Source: Haberlea rhodopensis
Lineage: Eukaryota > Streptophyta > Magnoliopsida > Lamiales > Gesneriaceae
DNA length: 64,000 bases
NCBI GenBank assembly: GCA_907163345.1
Contig: CAJQUN010000042.1
Coordinates: forward strand, 1,717,043 to 1,781,042
Direction: 5' to 3'
Position 1 is the stretch's first letter. Each line of letters starts with the position of its first letter. This document shows positions 46,749 through 56,797 of the stretch, piece after piece. The position numbers and the translations under genes were made by a program. The notes below the pieces were generated by a model, which was not told the origin of the DNA, made no database searches, and saw only the letters and a list, made by a program, of their open reading frames with translations.

Positions 46749-47403
46749 TAGACTCGACCACAGTTTAGAACCGTAGGTTAGATGGTTCAGAACCGCCGGT
46801 TCGACGGTTCAAAAAACATCGACCATTAACCTTAACCTTCCTTGACGGTTCTGGTTACGGTTCATGAATCGCCGGTTAAGGTTCGATTACGGTTACGGTT
46901 AGCCAACGATTATGGTTACGGTTTGACCATTACTTTTTAAACAAAATTAAAAATATTATTAAAATTTAAAATAAAGTGTAAAATGTGTTTGAATGTGTTT
47001 TCATCCATGTATTAAATATAGAATAACGTGAAATAAATTCAAGCTCAGATAAAATGTGAAAGATATATTTGTTTGGTTAATATATATAAATTATAACACT
47101 ATATTTAGATCAATAAGGCTCTTATAGCTTAGTGGTTGAAGCTAATTATTCTATTTGGAGGTCATGAGTTCAAATCTACACCATAACATATATTTTAAAT
47201 TTAAAAATATAAAAAAAATTAAAATAACCCTTGAACAGCCGGTTCACGGGTTAGCAAAATTATAACCCTTAACCGGCCCTTCTATAGACGGGCCGGTTAC
47301 GGGTCCGACCCTTCGAACAGTTACCCCGTTAACCGGCCTGTTGACTACGGTCCGATTCTGGGCCGGTTCAGGGTCTAGTGGTGATGACCCTTGGTCGGGT
47401 CTA
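46749..47403. mobile_element. hAT-like non-autonomous element, 655 bp
   Basis: Imperfect 12-bp terminal inverted repeats: TAGACTCGACCA at 46749-46760 and TGGTCGGGTCTA at 47392-47403 (one mismatch). Both subterminal regions are full of GGTTCGG, CGGTTACGG and AACCGGCC words in inverted arrangement. A TGGTGAG word occurs just outside both ends but is offset by three bases on the right, so the target duplication is uncertain. No ORF. Confidence 0.5.
47117..47190 (+). repeat. tRNA-like sequence (SINE or tRNA relic)
   Basis: A TAGCTTAGTGGTTGAAG box-A-like word (about 47125) and GAGTTCAAATC box-B-like word (about 47166) are spaced as in tRNA-derived promoters, followed by an A-rich tail near 47200-47225. 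It does not fold into a clean cloverleaf, so it is a SINE head or tRNA relic lying within the hAT-like element. Confidence 0.5.
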
Positions 47404-47473
47404 GACTGGTGAGTAAACTCTTCTCATCACGGCATTTACATATACGAACGAAAAGTAAAAATTTCCAACAGCA

Positions 47474-47716
47474 ATGGCGGACGGACCTTCGAAGGAGTCT
47501 ATGAGCAACAACGAAGTGGTGGTGGAGACGGAGAAAAAACCACTGTTTAAAATCACTATCATCTCTTCTGATGATGACATCGATGACAACCACAACACAT
47601 ATTTCATCGAACTCAAAGGATCAAAGCCTAACGAGACGGACAAAGCTACAGAGGTTCGTATAGGTGATAAGGGCAAGAAGTGTACACTTTGCGTTCCCAG
47701 TAATACAAAAAAATAA
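47474..47716 (+). CDS. Small hypothetical protein, 80 aa
   Basis: An ATG in a reasonable context (CAGCAATGG) opens an 80-codon frame ending TAA at 47716. The product is acidic in the middle (SSDDDIDD) and lysine-rich at the end, with one CTLC pair and no signal peptide or membrane segment. Codon-like composition is better than in flanking DNA. I recognise no family. It starts 70 bp beyond the hAT-like element, which could supply its promoter. It may be a single-exon small gene or the remnant of a longer one. Confidence 0.4.
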   Translation: MADGPSKESMSNNEVVVETEKKPLFKITIISSDDDIDDNHNTYFIELKGSKPNETDKATEVRIGDKGKKCTLCVPSNTKK

Positions 47717-48124
47717 GCGCCGCATGTAATTTGGTCACAATGGCAAGTTACCACAACATTTTGATTATCCTTCCAACTTCCAATGCTATTAGATATTTTG
47801 TGTTGTTACAGTTTTGGGGTTGATGAACTTCAACACTTTTGGATGCATTTGCTAAGTATCAATCTGCTTTGTAATATTGGTGATATGTGTGTATCTAATG
47901 TAAAGGTTGTATGCTGAATTTGGCTTAAACCTGTTAAATTAATCAATAACACCAATAGCATTAACGCAAAGTTTAATTTTGGGAATGGGACTGCATGTGG
48001 TAGTTTCAAACGGGGTTTATGACAAATATTGGCAACAAATAGAAAAGTAATCTTGGTTTTTACATCGAACTAGTTATAAATTAGTGAAAGTTCTTAGCAA
48101 TAAAAAAAGTATGACAAGATCGGA

Positions 48125-48935
48125 AACTAATATTCGGTAAACCCGCAAAAGTTTGATTGATGCTGTTATATCGTTTCATCTATGCTATTTGGCAAGGGCG
48201 GACGCATGTGAAGGCAAGGGAGGACAATGGCTCCCTCAAACTTTTTTTGTATTACCTCGTAAAATTTCATTTCCCCCCCTTATCACACCAAAATTACAGA
48301 ATGCCCATTTTAAATTGTATTTTGTCCACCCCTAAATTATTTCCCCCCATTTTTTTATGTTTTTTGTCCCCCAAACCTAAATCCTAAACCCGTCCCTGCC
48401 CTTTGGTTCTGGTAGGCACATTGGGTTCAGGCTAATCCAGAGTTGATGGAGTCAGACTCATAATGAATGAAGCTCTCCAATAGTGTAACCACATATGTTC
48501 TTTATTCATGAAAGTCTGACTCGAGAATTTACTTAGACGGCATCAAAACATGCTAAATGATCGTCACATGAAACAGCATTTCAGCATTATAACTGAAGCA
48601 CAGTGCATTACAAATTGCCGAAATTAACACAAATTTAAGAACTAATATTTGACAAACCCACTCTTTTTTCTTGTTTCTATCTTTTTTATTTGCACCTTTG
48701 CTTCTTGTAGTCGCCTTGGGTTCAGGCACGGGGTCAGATTCATAAGAAGGAAGCTCTCTAACATTCTGATAACATATTTTCTTTATTCATGAAACTCCGA
48801 TTCAAAACTTTACTTCAACGGATTCAAGAACATGTTAGACAATCGCCAGATGAAACAGCATTTAACAGATTTAATTCAAGAACAGCGCATTCAGAATTGC
48901 AGAAATGAACACAAATTCAAGAATGTAAGAAACAT
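48125..48935. repeat. Diverged tandem duplication of about 300 bp
   Basis: Unit 1 (48125-48640, containing a 206-bp MITE) and unit 2 (48641 to about 48935) align: AACTAATATTCGGTAAACCC with AACTAATATTTGACAAACCC, then CTTTGGTTCTGG with CTTTGCTTCTTG, TTGGGTTCAGGC in both, and ATGAAACAGCATTT-like words in both. Similarity is roughly 70% by eye. No coding sequence. Confidence 0.75.
48193..48398. mobile_element. hAT-type MITE, about 206 bp
   Basis: Ends CAAGGGCGGACGC (left) and, read inward from the right, CAGGGACGGGTTT, an imperfect terminal inverted repeat of hAT style. Flanking 8-mers CTATTTGG (48185-48192) and CCCTTTGG (48399-48406) agree at six positions. The interior has C-runs (CCCCCC near 48275, 48343). 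Unit 2 of the tandem duplication lacks it at the matching point (about 48690-48695), so that site is a paralogous empty site. Confidence 0.65.
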
Positions 48936-50891
48936 AGGTGGAACCAGACAATTTGGCTTGACTTGGATAGAGTGGAAGCATAAGTAAGCGACATGAACCT
49001 TGTTAATGAACGAATATAGCTAAAGAAAGACTTGCATCTGGCTTAAATCCGGAGAACACTAACCTGGAAGTTTGGTTATCTGAGCTAGCCAATAGTGCAG
49101 AAAGAGAAGCTCTTTTAATAGTAGGAAGGCCACTAGAACCTTCTTTTCCTATATGTACGTCATTTCTTTGAGAAAGAATGCAGAAAACAGGCCTAAAAAG
49201 ACATCCACAAACAGAAAACAATTTGCATGTCCTCCCTTTAGTTTACAATCATCATATCTCAAAGGAACAGCGATTTAGAATAAGTTCAACAAAAAACTAG
49301 TGCTTTCACTTTCCACGAACAACATTACAGTGTTTTTGATAATTAAATACACCAGGATCAAACTGCTCAGCTTAAAATTCTGCTATTCATTGTGCACATC
49401 ATCTGCTACAGTCACTGATGCAATGTTAATCATGCATGTAGAATTGGAAAATAGATTGCATCTTGAGATTCATACCATGGAGGGACTCAGCAGTTTTGTC
49501 TCCTTCTGCTGGTAAGTCATCTATGATTTGAATCGGTTGCTTTAGGCACCGCATGAAACAAAGGGAAATTTTCAGGAGATTATGTATAGACGTGTCTGGG
49601 CTTGGACTCCGTTATACATGTTTCCTCTTTTAATATATTAATATATTATTCGTTAAAAAAATGAGAAATTGAAAAAAGATTATATTTTAAAATATTTGTC
49701 AAGTTATTTTTTTAAAAAAATCCCATAATTATTCCCACCATGGAAATGCCGTTTATTGCAAGTTTGAACATTATCCTCAGAAAAAACCAAGAAAAAAGTT
49801 TGAACGTTATGACAAAAACCATCAATTTTTTTGAGTTGCAAATTAATTGCACGAGGTTTTTGCCTGTCTCATTTGTTGATTCAGTTTAGGACGTGCGGTT
49901 CGGTATATTGTCACGATTTTCAAATCTATTGATATTGAAATAGCTCTGTGTAAATAAAAAAATAGCTACGTGTCTATATATATATATATATATATACAAA
50001 ACTCTGTTGGTTGATATAACCATAAATGCCTAAATCTCTCTTCGGTGGGTTTGATATGATAAAACTATGTAAGTTGAATTTGAGTTGAAATTACATGTAT
50101 AATATTGATTTTGCTTTTAGCCAACTCCTAAAGATGTTCCACTACCCAAACATCCTGCGAATCTTTTAAATTCTCTCAGATTTCTAGTTCTTTGTTGTTT
50201 TTCCATTCTAATTCCTGTTCAAGGTGTATTTCTATCAAGCAAAGAATGGATTTAGTTCAAGTCATGTTCAAGGTTGTTAATGCCTCAAATTTGACTTGCA
50301 ATATAAAACAAGGATTTGCTCTCAGCTGAACTGAAGCTGAAGTCTTTCTGACAAGTAGTGGATTTGGTTCTCTAGTGAGTCCGCACCTACTGTCCTTACT
50401 GGTATACAAAATACTGTTTTGCTTGACCAGAGCTCAACGGATCGTCGCCCAACTTAGTATCGGAAGAACTGATCCTACCGTCCGAGTGTTTGTCTCTTCC
50501 GTGTACTTGGCCTAATGCTCAACCACTACTCAACGGAGTCCAAGGAGCATGCCGACACAAAAAACATGAAAAATCCCCATAGAACACAAAATCCAGCCAA
50601 AGATGCTATCAAATAGAATCGTTCTCATGCAAATGCATATAAAACTGGAACTTTGTCAATAAAAAGAAGACAAAATTTAAAAGCTTCAATAATGCATAAA
50701 AAAGTACGCCAGAATCCAAAAAAATAATAGTAACAAGAAATAGCAGTAATTTTTTTAAAAAATTAGAGAAATAAATTTACCTCTCAAAGACTCAAGTGTC
50801 AGTTTCCGGCTCAGATATAACACACAAAACTGCAGTACCTGCGCTTTCATGTGTTGATCTGATGAATATAAGTATGTGGAATAATTCTATA
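48936..50891. other. Intergenic DNA upstream of nothing identified
   Basis: No gene recognised. Mostly A+T rich, with a short (AT)n tract near 49977-49993. The part adjoining 50891 should contain the 3' UTR of the CDKC-like kinase. Confidence 0.5.
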
Positions 50892-53800
50892 TTACATGGT
50901 ATCTTTCCCCTTATTCTGGATAGAATTCTTATCCTTGCGATAATCCTTCTTTGTTGGCTTCAACATTCTTCTTGGAGCACCGACACCGGCTGGATCAACC
51001 AATGGGCCGGACCATGTTTGAATCGGATCTTTTGAGTAGGAGAAGTTCATGGAACTGAAGGGTACCTCAGGAGGATCAAAGGTTGGATCGATATGATGGG
51101 ACGATCCTGAAGGAAAACCAAGCCCTCCATCTTGGTGGGGAGGAGGGAATTTTTCGCTTTTGCTCTTTGCATTTGCATGAGTAATGAGTCGTCGTCTCTG
51201 TTTCATGGGTTCAAAGACATTTGTCACAGTAGGCAAAATTTACGAGTTTCCCTTCTACATATCTTCCATTTTCATTTTCTTAAAATACACATCTTCAATC
51301 ACAATTATATGGGACAGTCACATAATTAAAAACCGATTTATATATATAATAGTAGCACCGAACAAAATAATCGCCAAATCACAGCTCTTTGGAACATTAT
51401 GATCTTTTGAAATTCAAGGTGAAGGGCAGAAGAAACTTGTTAATGATGCACTAGCTAGGATGAAATTATATAAATCTAAAGAGGGGGAGAGAGATGTGAT
51501 GCAGATTAAATGACATACGTCGATATTGGCTTGAAGCTCGGCATTGGCTTCAGGGGCAGCCATTGGTCGCATTCCTCGTTCACGAATACGAGCTTTCTTC
51601 CCACCATCACCATGAGCTTTACCAGTAGCTCTTAACCTATGACCACATAACTCATGTCAGATGACGTAAACATTCCCGATCTTAAAATCGCTCATCCACC
51701 TAACAGTATGAATGTAAAATAAGTTGATGTATAAATCCACTATCTTTGTTCAAGTAGAAATAAAAATGTTCTGTAAACCTTCGAGATTCTTCATCACGAC
51801 GTTTAGCATCCATTTCCTTACTTGGTGGATACTTTGGAAGGCTAGAAGGATCACATGCATAAGGCTTGGTTAAGAAGAACTGTATAAAGACAAAGGATAG
51901 CCCATTATCAGTTTGATATATACTCCAAAGGTTAGTTTTATTGATTTTATCGAGAATCCGTGTAACAAAAGATAGAGAACAGGAGAAAGGGAGCTCACTT
52001 CACTCTTGAGTGCAGCTGTAGCAGTTTGCCTTTCACTTGAATCAATTGAAAGTAAAGTATCAATTAAAGGTAATGAAGATTGCGGGAAATCTTTAAAAGT
52101 CTCCTTTATGCATCTTTTATATGATTGTTGGGGTTTAAATATGGTTGCATGAGGAAGCCTCGACTTTTTCCAGTATTCTTCGGATGGAGAGCCGCATAGC
52201 TTAAAAATCCTGTGCAGTTGTTCCACCTGAGCACCATGTACATATTCAATCGTAAGTTGGAACATTTTCTTACATCTTACAGAAGACAAACAGCCAACAA
52301 AACTTCGGTCTAAGCTATTGCAGTGTTATTTTAGATGCATGGTATTGGGAAAATGTACATATTATTGAGATACTTATAATAACATGCAAACACCTGGTTG
52401 GAATTGTGGAGCAGCACACAAGCCCATTGAAGCAAGTAACTAATTATTGGGCTTAACACATCTTTCACTAGATTTTTTTCTGATACAATGTGCCTCAAGC
52501 TAACAAATTGTTATAGATTTCTCTACTGGCTGGTACACGTGCGCATTATATTCTTACAGAACAAGCGTGGAGTTACCACTGATTTTATTGAAAAAGAACC
52601 AATGCAACAGAGGCAAAGCAATAAATTTCTCACGAATGCAGCCATTTATGAAAGCTATCAAGTGAACAAAGAGCAAAAACTATGATATTGTACCTACTAT
52701 GAACATAATATGCTCATAGTACATTAGATAACGAATAAATGGTTCGGAAGGAAGTACATTTAACCGCTACAGAATGTACCTCTGTCCGTCCAGTCATGAT
52801 GGGCTTCCCAGCAAATAGCTCGGCTAAAATGCATCCGGCACTCCACAAGTCCACACCTACACCGTACTCTGTGGCACCAAGAAGAAGCTCTGGTGGCCTA
52901 TACCAAAGAGTAACCACACGACTTGTCATTGGCTGCCTGTTATTAGGGTCAAAAGTCGAAGCCAATCCAAAATCAGCGATCTTGAGAACTCCTCCATCAT
53001 CAATAAGGATATTCGACCCCTTAATATCTCGGTGCAGCACATGCCGGTTGTGGCAGTGCTCGAGTCCAGACAATAACTGATGCATATAGCATTTCACCTG
53101 TAGTAATAATAATAATAATAATAATAACAATAATAATAATAATAATAATAATCAGATTAAAAACTTACAGGATCAACTCCAATACACACCGAAATCCCAT
53201 AAGTAAAAACACAACAAAAAAACTGTGTCGAAGAAAAAACATAGTAAAAACCAAGAAAAACAGAAAAAGTGATCCAACCTGAGGCTCTGTAAACTTGATT
53301 CCAGGGCTGGAAGCAAGGCCAGCCAAATCATGCTCCATGTAATCAAAAACCAAGTACAAACTACATGACATTCTTGATGTCGCCAATCCATGCAGTTTCA
53401 CAACATTTGGATGATCCAGGCGTCGCAAAATCAAGATCTCCCTGGCCATAAACTTCACACTCTCAGGCTCCAAATTGTCGAATCTAACCTTCTTCAATGC
53501 AACAATCTTCCCCGATATGGCATCTCTTGCTTTGTACACATTACTATAAGTACCTTGTCCAATCTAAACACAACAATAGAAAACATAAAACACTGAAAAC
53601 ATTAGAACATAACAAACTAACATACTTAAATTTGGTAGCATCACTAGCTAACTCTTGCCTTATCTATTTTTTCAAACGAATCTGCACGACGAGGGGTCCA
53701 TCCATTGATAGCCTCTCCTGCCACGGCAGAGAGCCAAGATGGCCATCCAGCAGCCACTTGCTCACCATGGATGTGCTTAGGGGGATTACTTAATCTAGGA

Positions 53801-54078
53801 TTTGGCCTAGACCTCCTCCTCTCACCCTTTTGCCGCCGTCTGTTCCCCTCTTTCCGCTCTTCCTCCTTTGTATCCACGCCATTCTGAACTTCACCACCAC
53901 CACCACCGCGGCCGCCTTCTTCCTCAGATTTACCTACTGGGTCAACTACGACTTTCTCTCTCCTCCCAGAAGGCACAGACAGATCTTTTTCTACTCCCTT
54001 ACCTCTCCCCTTTCCAGCTACAACCTCGCCACTTGGCGGCCCAGAAGATGAAATCTCTCTCCCAAAAACACACCCCAT
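50892..54078 (-). CDS. CDKC-like serine/threonine protein kinase with N-myristoylation motif
   Basis: Modelled exons: 54078-53659, 53563-53279, 53097-52780, 52226-51999, 51879-51779, 51636-51519, 51197-50892; total 1776 bp, 591 aa plus stop. The first intron uses a GC donor (AAG|GCAAGAG); the rest are GT-AG. The product starts MGCVFGRE, a candidate N-myristoylation/palmitoylation site, followed by a basic, R/E/K-rich low-complexity region to about residue 110. The kinase domain follows: IGQGTYSNVYKARD glycine loop, VALKK lysine, HRDIKGSNILID catalytic loop, DFGLAS, and the activation loop TSRVVTLWYRPPELLLG. The cyclin-binding helix reads PESVKFMAREI instead of PSTAIRE. A 130-residue C-terminal tail is basic and proline-rich. 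It resembles the Arabidopsis At1g54610/IBS1-like CDKC-related group, whose substrates are mostly unknown. Confidence 0.92.
53103..53150. repeat. (AAT)n microsatellite in kinase intron 2
   Basis: An almost pure trinucleotide run with one interruption (AAC), directly beside the acceptor of exon 3 (53097). On the minus strand it is a TTA-rich stretch that extends the splice-site pyrimidine/T tract. Confidence 0.9.
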
Positions 54079-56130
54079 TTCTCGAGAACCCTAAAACTCT
54101 TTTGTCACCACATATCACACTCCTGCACCTCATTCAAAACCCACCAAAATAACACCAACCAAACAATCAAACTCTAAAGCACACACAAAAATCAAACTTT
54201 CAAATCAGATCAATCCAATACTCTTCAGTCAATCCACCACGTGGGTTTTGAAATCCACTAAAGTGCCACAAGATTATTCGAATTTACGCAACTAAACCAA
54301 ATGGGTTGTAATTAATCGATCAAATAAACACTTAGAAGTATATATAACAAGCAATTAAACAAAGCAAAAATCTTGCAGCGCACATGAAAAATCGTAGCTT
54401 TCCCCCCAAAATAAGCAGAGTGGCAATAATGATACAGCTAAAGCCCACGATTCATGGAAGTCGAGTACAATAAGCTAACTAGCCAATATACCTCGAAAAA
54501 GCAAACACAATAGTATACAGAACAAAACATTAGTATTGATGATTATTTGCCCCATAGTTGTGCTTTTTTTCCTAATGGGGATGGAAAAAGATCAGACAGT
54601 GAATTAAAGCTTGCAAAGTTGAATTCCACTTTGGTCAAATATGGGAAAATATAGTAAGTAATGTAAAAAATGGAGGGGGGGTGAAACGATCAAGATTCAA
54701 GCATCAGATCTGTGTTCTTCAGTATGTGATTGGTCAGTAATTATGCTCAAGAATTAAATATATAGAGAAAAGATTACTGTAAAACCAAGAGATGGAGAGA
54801 GTGATGAATTTTACCAGAAAATGTAATTAGAATCTCTAATTAGTAGTTACAGTGTTTTAAGTCAAAAAGAGTTTCCTTTTTATTTATTTTTTATATATAT
54901 TATTTATGGTTGATTTGGATACTATTTTATTATATTTTATTTGGGAGCAGTTGTTCCTATGTTTTGACTTTAAATGATAAAATAATTTAGGAGTAACGTA
55001 GAGTTCTACATTAATTAATACTAGCGACCCTAAATATTACTTTATTTTTTATTATTTTTTTTGTCTTTTATTTATTTAAATTATAAAATATAACAGTTTT
55101 TTTGTTTTTTATTTATTAAATTATTTATATTTTTAAATAATTAATGAAGCTTATATTTTTTTTATTTTAGATTGATAGGTTTCATTTTTGTATGTAAACG
55201 GTATTTTTGAAATATAAAAAATTGCAAAACATAATATGATGGGCAATATTAAAATTATGAAAAACGATTCACCAAAATAGTTATTCTACTATCCTCACAC
55301 TTTATAATTAGGGGTGTAAATGAATCGAACATGTTCACGAATTTTTCGAGCCGACTCGATAAATTATTTGATTCGAATTCGAACTGAACTCGAACATGTT
55401 CGAACTTTTTTTAGAAATTGCCTATGACTATAGGTGACCATTCGGTAGATTCAGTTACCGACAGAAATAATTTGCACAAATCAAATAAACCGAATTTTTT
55501 TACCAAACAGAACAAAAGTTTTTTTGTTAAATTGAATAAACAAACCGATTCATTAGTAGATAACCGAATTTAGATATTTTTGTAAAAAAATATAAGAATA
55601 GAGAGAAACTTATTTTTTTTAAATTAAAAAAAATCAATTTTAATTTTTAAAAATCGGTTAAATGGATTTATAAAATCTGTGACCAATTTCGAACTGATTT
55701 AACCGAGATTTTTTAAAATTAAAAACCGAATTTTCAAATTTACCGAATCAAATTTCCAAATTCTATTTTTCAAAGATTATAATAAGTGAAGTTGAATAAA
55801 ACAAAATCAAGAAATTTATTTTAAAGTTGACAAAAAAAAAACATATGATTGTACTATGCAAATGGCACGTTGAAACGATTGATCACGTAGGATTATGACT
55901 CCTCGATTTGTTCTTATTTTCATGTCTCCATCTTTATAGCGGCTTATGCTTCAATCTAATTCATAAATTTGTTCCAATAATGACTTTCTTATTTATTTAT
56001 TATTTTGTTTCTTACTTTATTTATACCAACTCCACTCCATAATAAGAGCATAATCAAACCAAAACAATCTTAAAATTGACATTTGGAAAACTAAATATTT
56101 GAAAAAGAAGGGTCTTGTATGTCGTATTGC
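54079..56130. other. Kinase upstream region and A+T-rich intergenic DNA
   Basis: The first few hundred bases should hold the kinase 5' UTR and promoter. At 55311-55420 a GGGGTGTAAATGAATCGAAC-like start with AACATGTTCGAAC words, and at 55440-55760 CCGAATTT-type words, look like eroded DNA-transposon or LTR sequence. No gene seen. Confidence 0.5.
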
Positions 56131-56139
56131 AAAATGGTA

Positions 56140-56215
56140 GGCTTATACGAAACTCCCGTTATGCATAGGATCCGAGAAGGGATCGAACCACTTTAGTTTA
56201 ATTATTTCTGCATAT
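56140..56215 (+). repeat. SINE head-like fragment
   Basis: The words AAACTCCCGTTATGCATAGG and GATCCGAGAAGGGATCGAACC match, from memory, the tRNA-derived head of a widespread plant SINE (normally AGCTCCCGCTATGCG then GGTCCGGGGAAGGG). It is short and lacks a clear 3' end. Confidence 0.5.
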
Positions 56216-56413
56216 TAAAGAATGATGGTTTTTTTTTTATATATTGGTAAATTCCCAAACTAGTTTTATAATAAAAATATTTACTAGTTCTTGTATTGTG
56301 AGATTCTTGACAAAGTGACACAAAATGGGGGGGTTTTTTATTAAATTAATCGAAAAAAATAAAACATTTAACAAAATATCCGAATTTGAAAATCATTTTT
56401 AAAATGACCCAAA

Positions 56414-56568
56414 ACGCCATCTCAGATGGCGCCTTCAGGTGAAGGCGCCATCTGCGATGGCGTCTTCTGTAGCTGATAAAAAATATAATTGAAGGCGCCA
56501 TCTTGGATGGCGCCTTCGGATAAAAAATTAATTTTTTTTATGAAGGCGCCATCCAAGATGGCGCCTTC
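56414..56568. repeat. Cluster of GAAGGCGCCATC / GATGGCGCCTTC hairpins
   Basis: The 12-mer GAAGGCGCCATC and its complement alternate: 56425-56436 (-) with 56441-56452 (+) form a 4-nt-loop hairpin; 56441-56467 pairs with one mismatch; 56491-56517 and 56542-56568 are two further hairpins with perfect 12-bp arms and 3-nt loops. An incomplete arm starts at 56414. They sit between the estimated MULE end and its transposase TATA box. Confidence 0.92.
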
Positions 56569-56572
56569 TCGG

Positions 56573-56580
56573 GTATAAAT
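56573..56580 (+). promoter_or_regulatory. TATA box of transposase gene
   Basis: GTATAAATAC right after the last hairpin, about 220 bp before the transposase ATG at 56798. A plausible core promoter by sequence and position; not tested. Confidence 0.55.
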
Positions 56581-56797
56581 ACCCCGCCCGAGCCCTTCAT
56601 TTTTTCATACCGAAGCGAAAATCACATATCATCATAGTTTCTTATCTTATTTTTATCGTCAAAATTGTTCAATCTCCAATCTCAATTAACCACTCTCGAA
56701 GTATTTTTCAGGTAAAAATGTTGTTATATTATTGTTTTTATCATATGGATTTTATAAATTTATTAATTATTTGTAATATTTTATAAATTTTTCAGAT

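Noticed and set aside
47401..47754. 117-codon minus-strand frame
   Set aside because: It overlaps the small plus-strand ORF and the end of the hAT-like element, and has no recognisable domain.
56140..56215. Possible functional tRNA gene
   Set aside because: It resembles a SINE head; no acceptor stem or full cloverleaf can be drawn.
56414..56568. CRISPR-like repeat array
   Set aside because: Repeats are inverted hairpins with 3-4-nt loops and irregular spacers in a plant transposon context.
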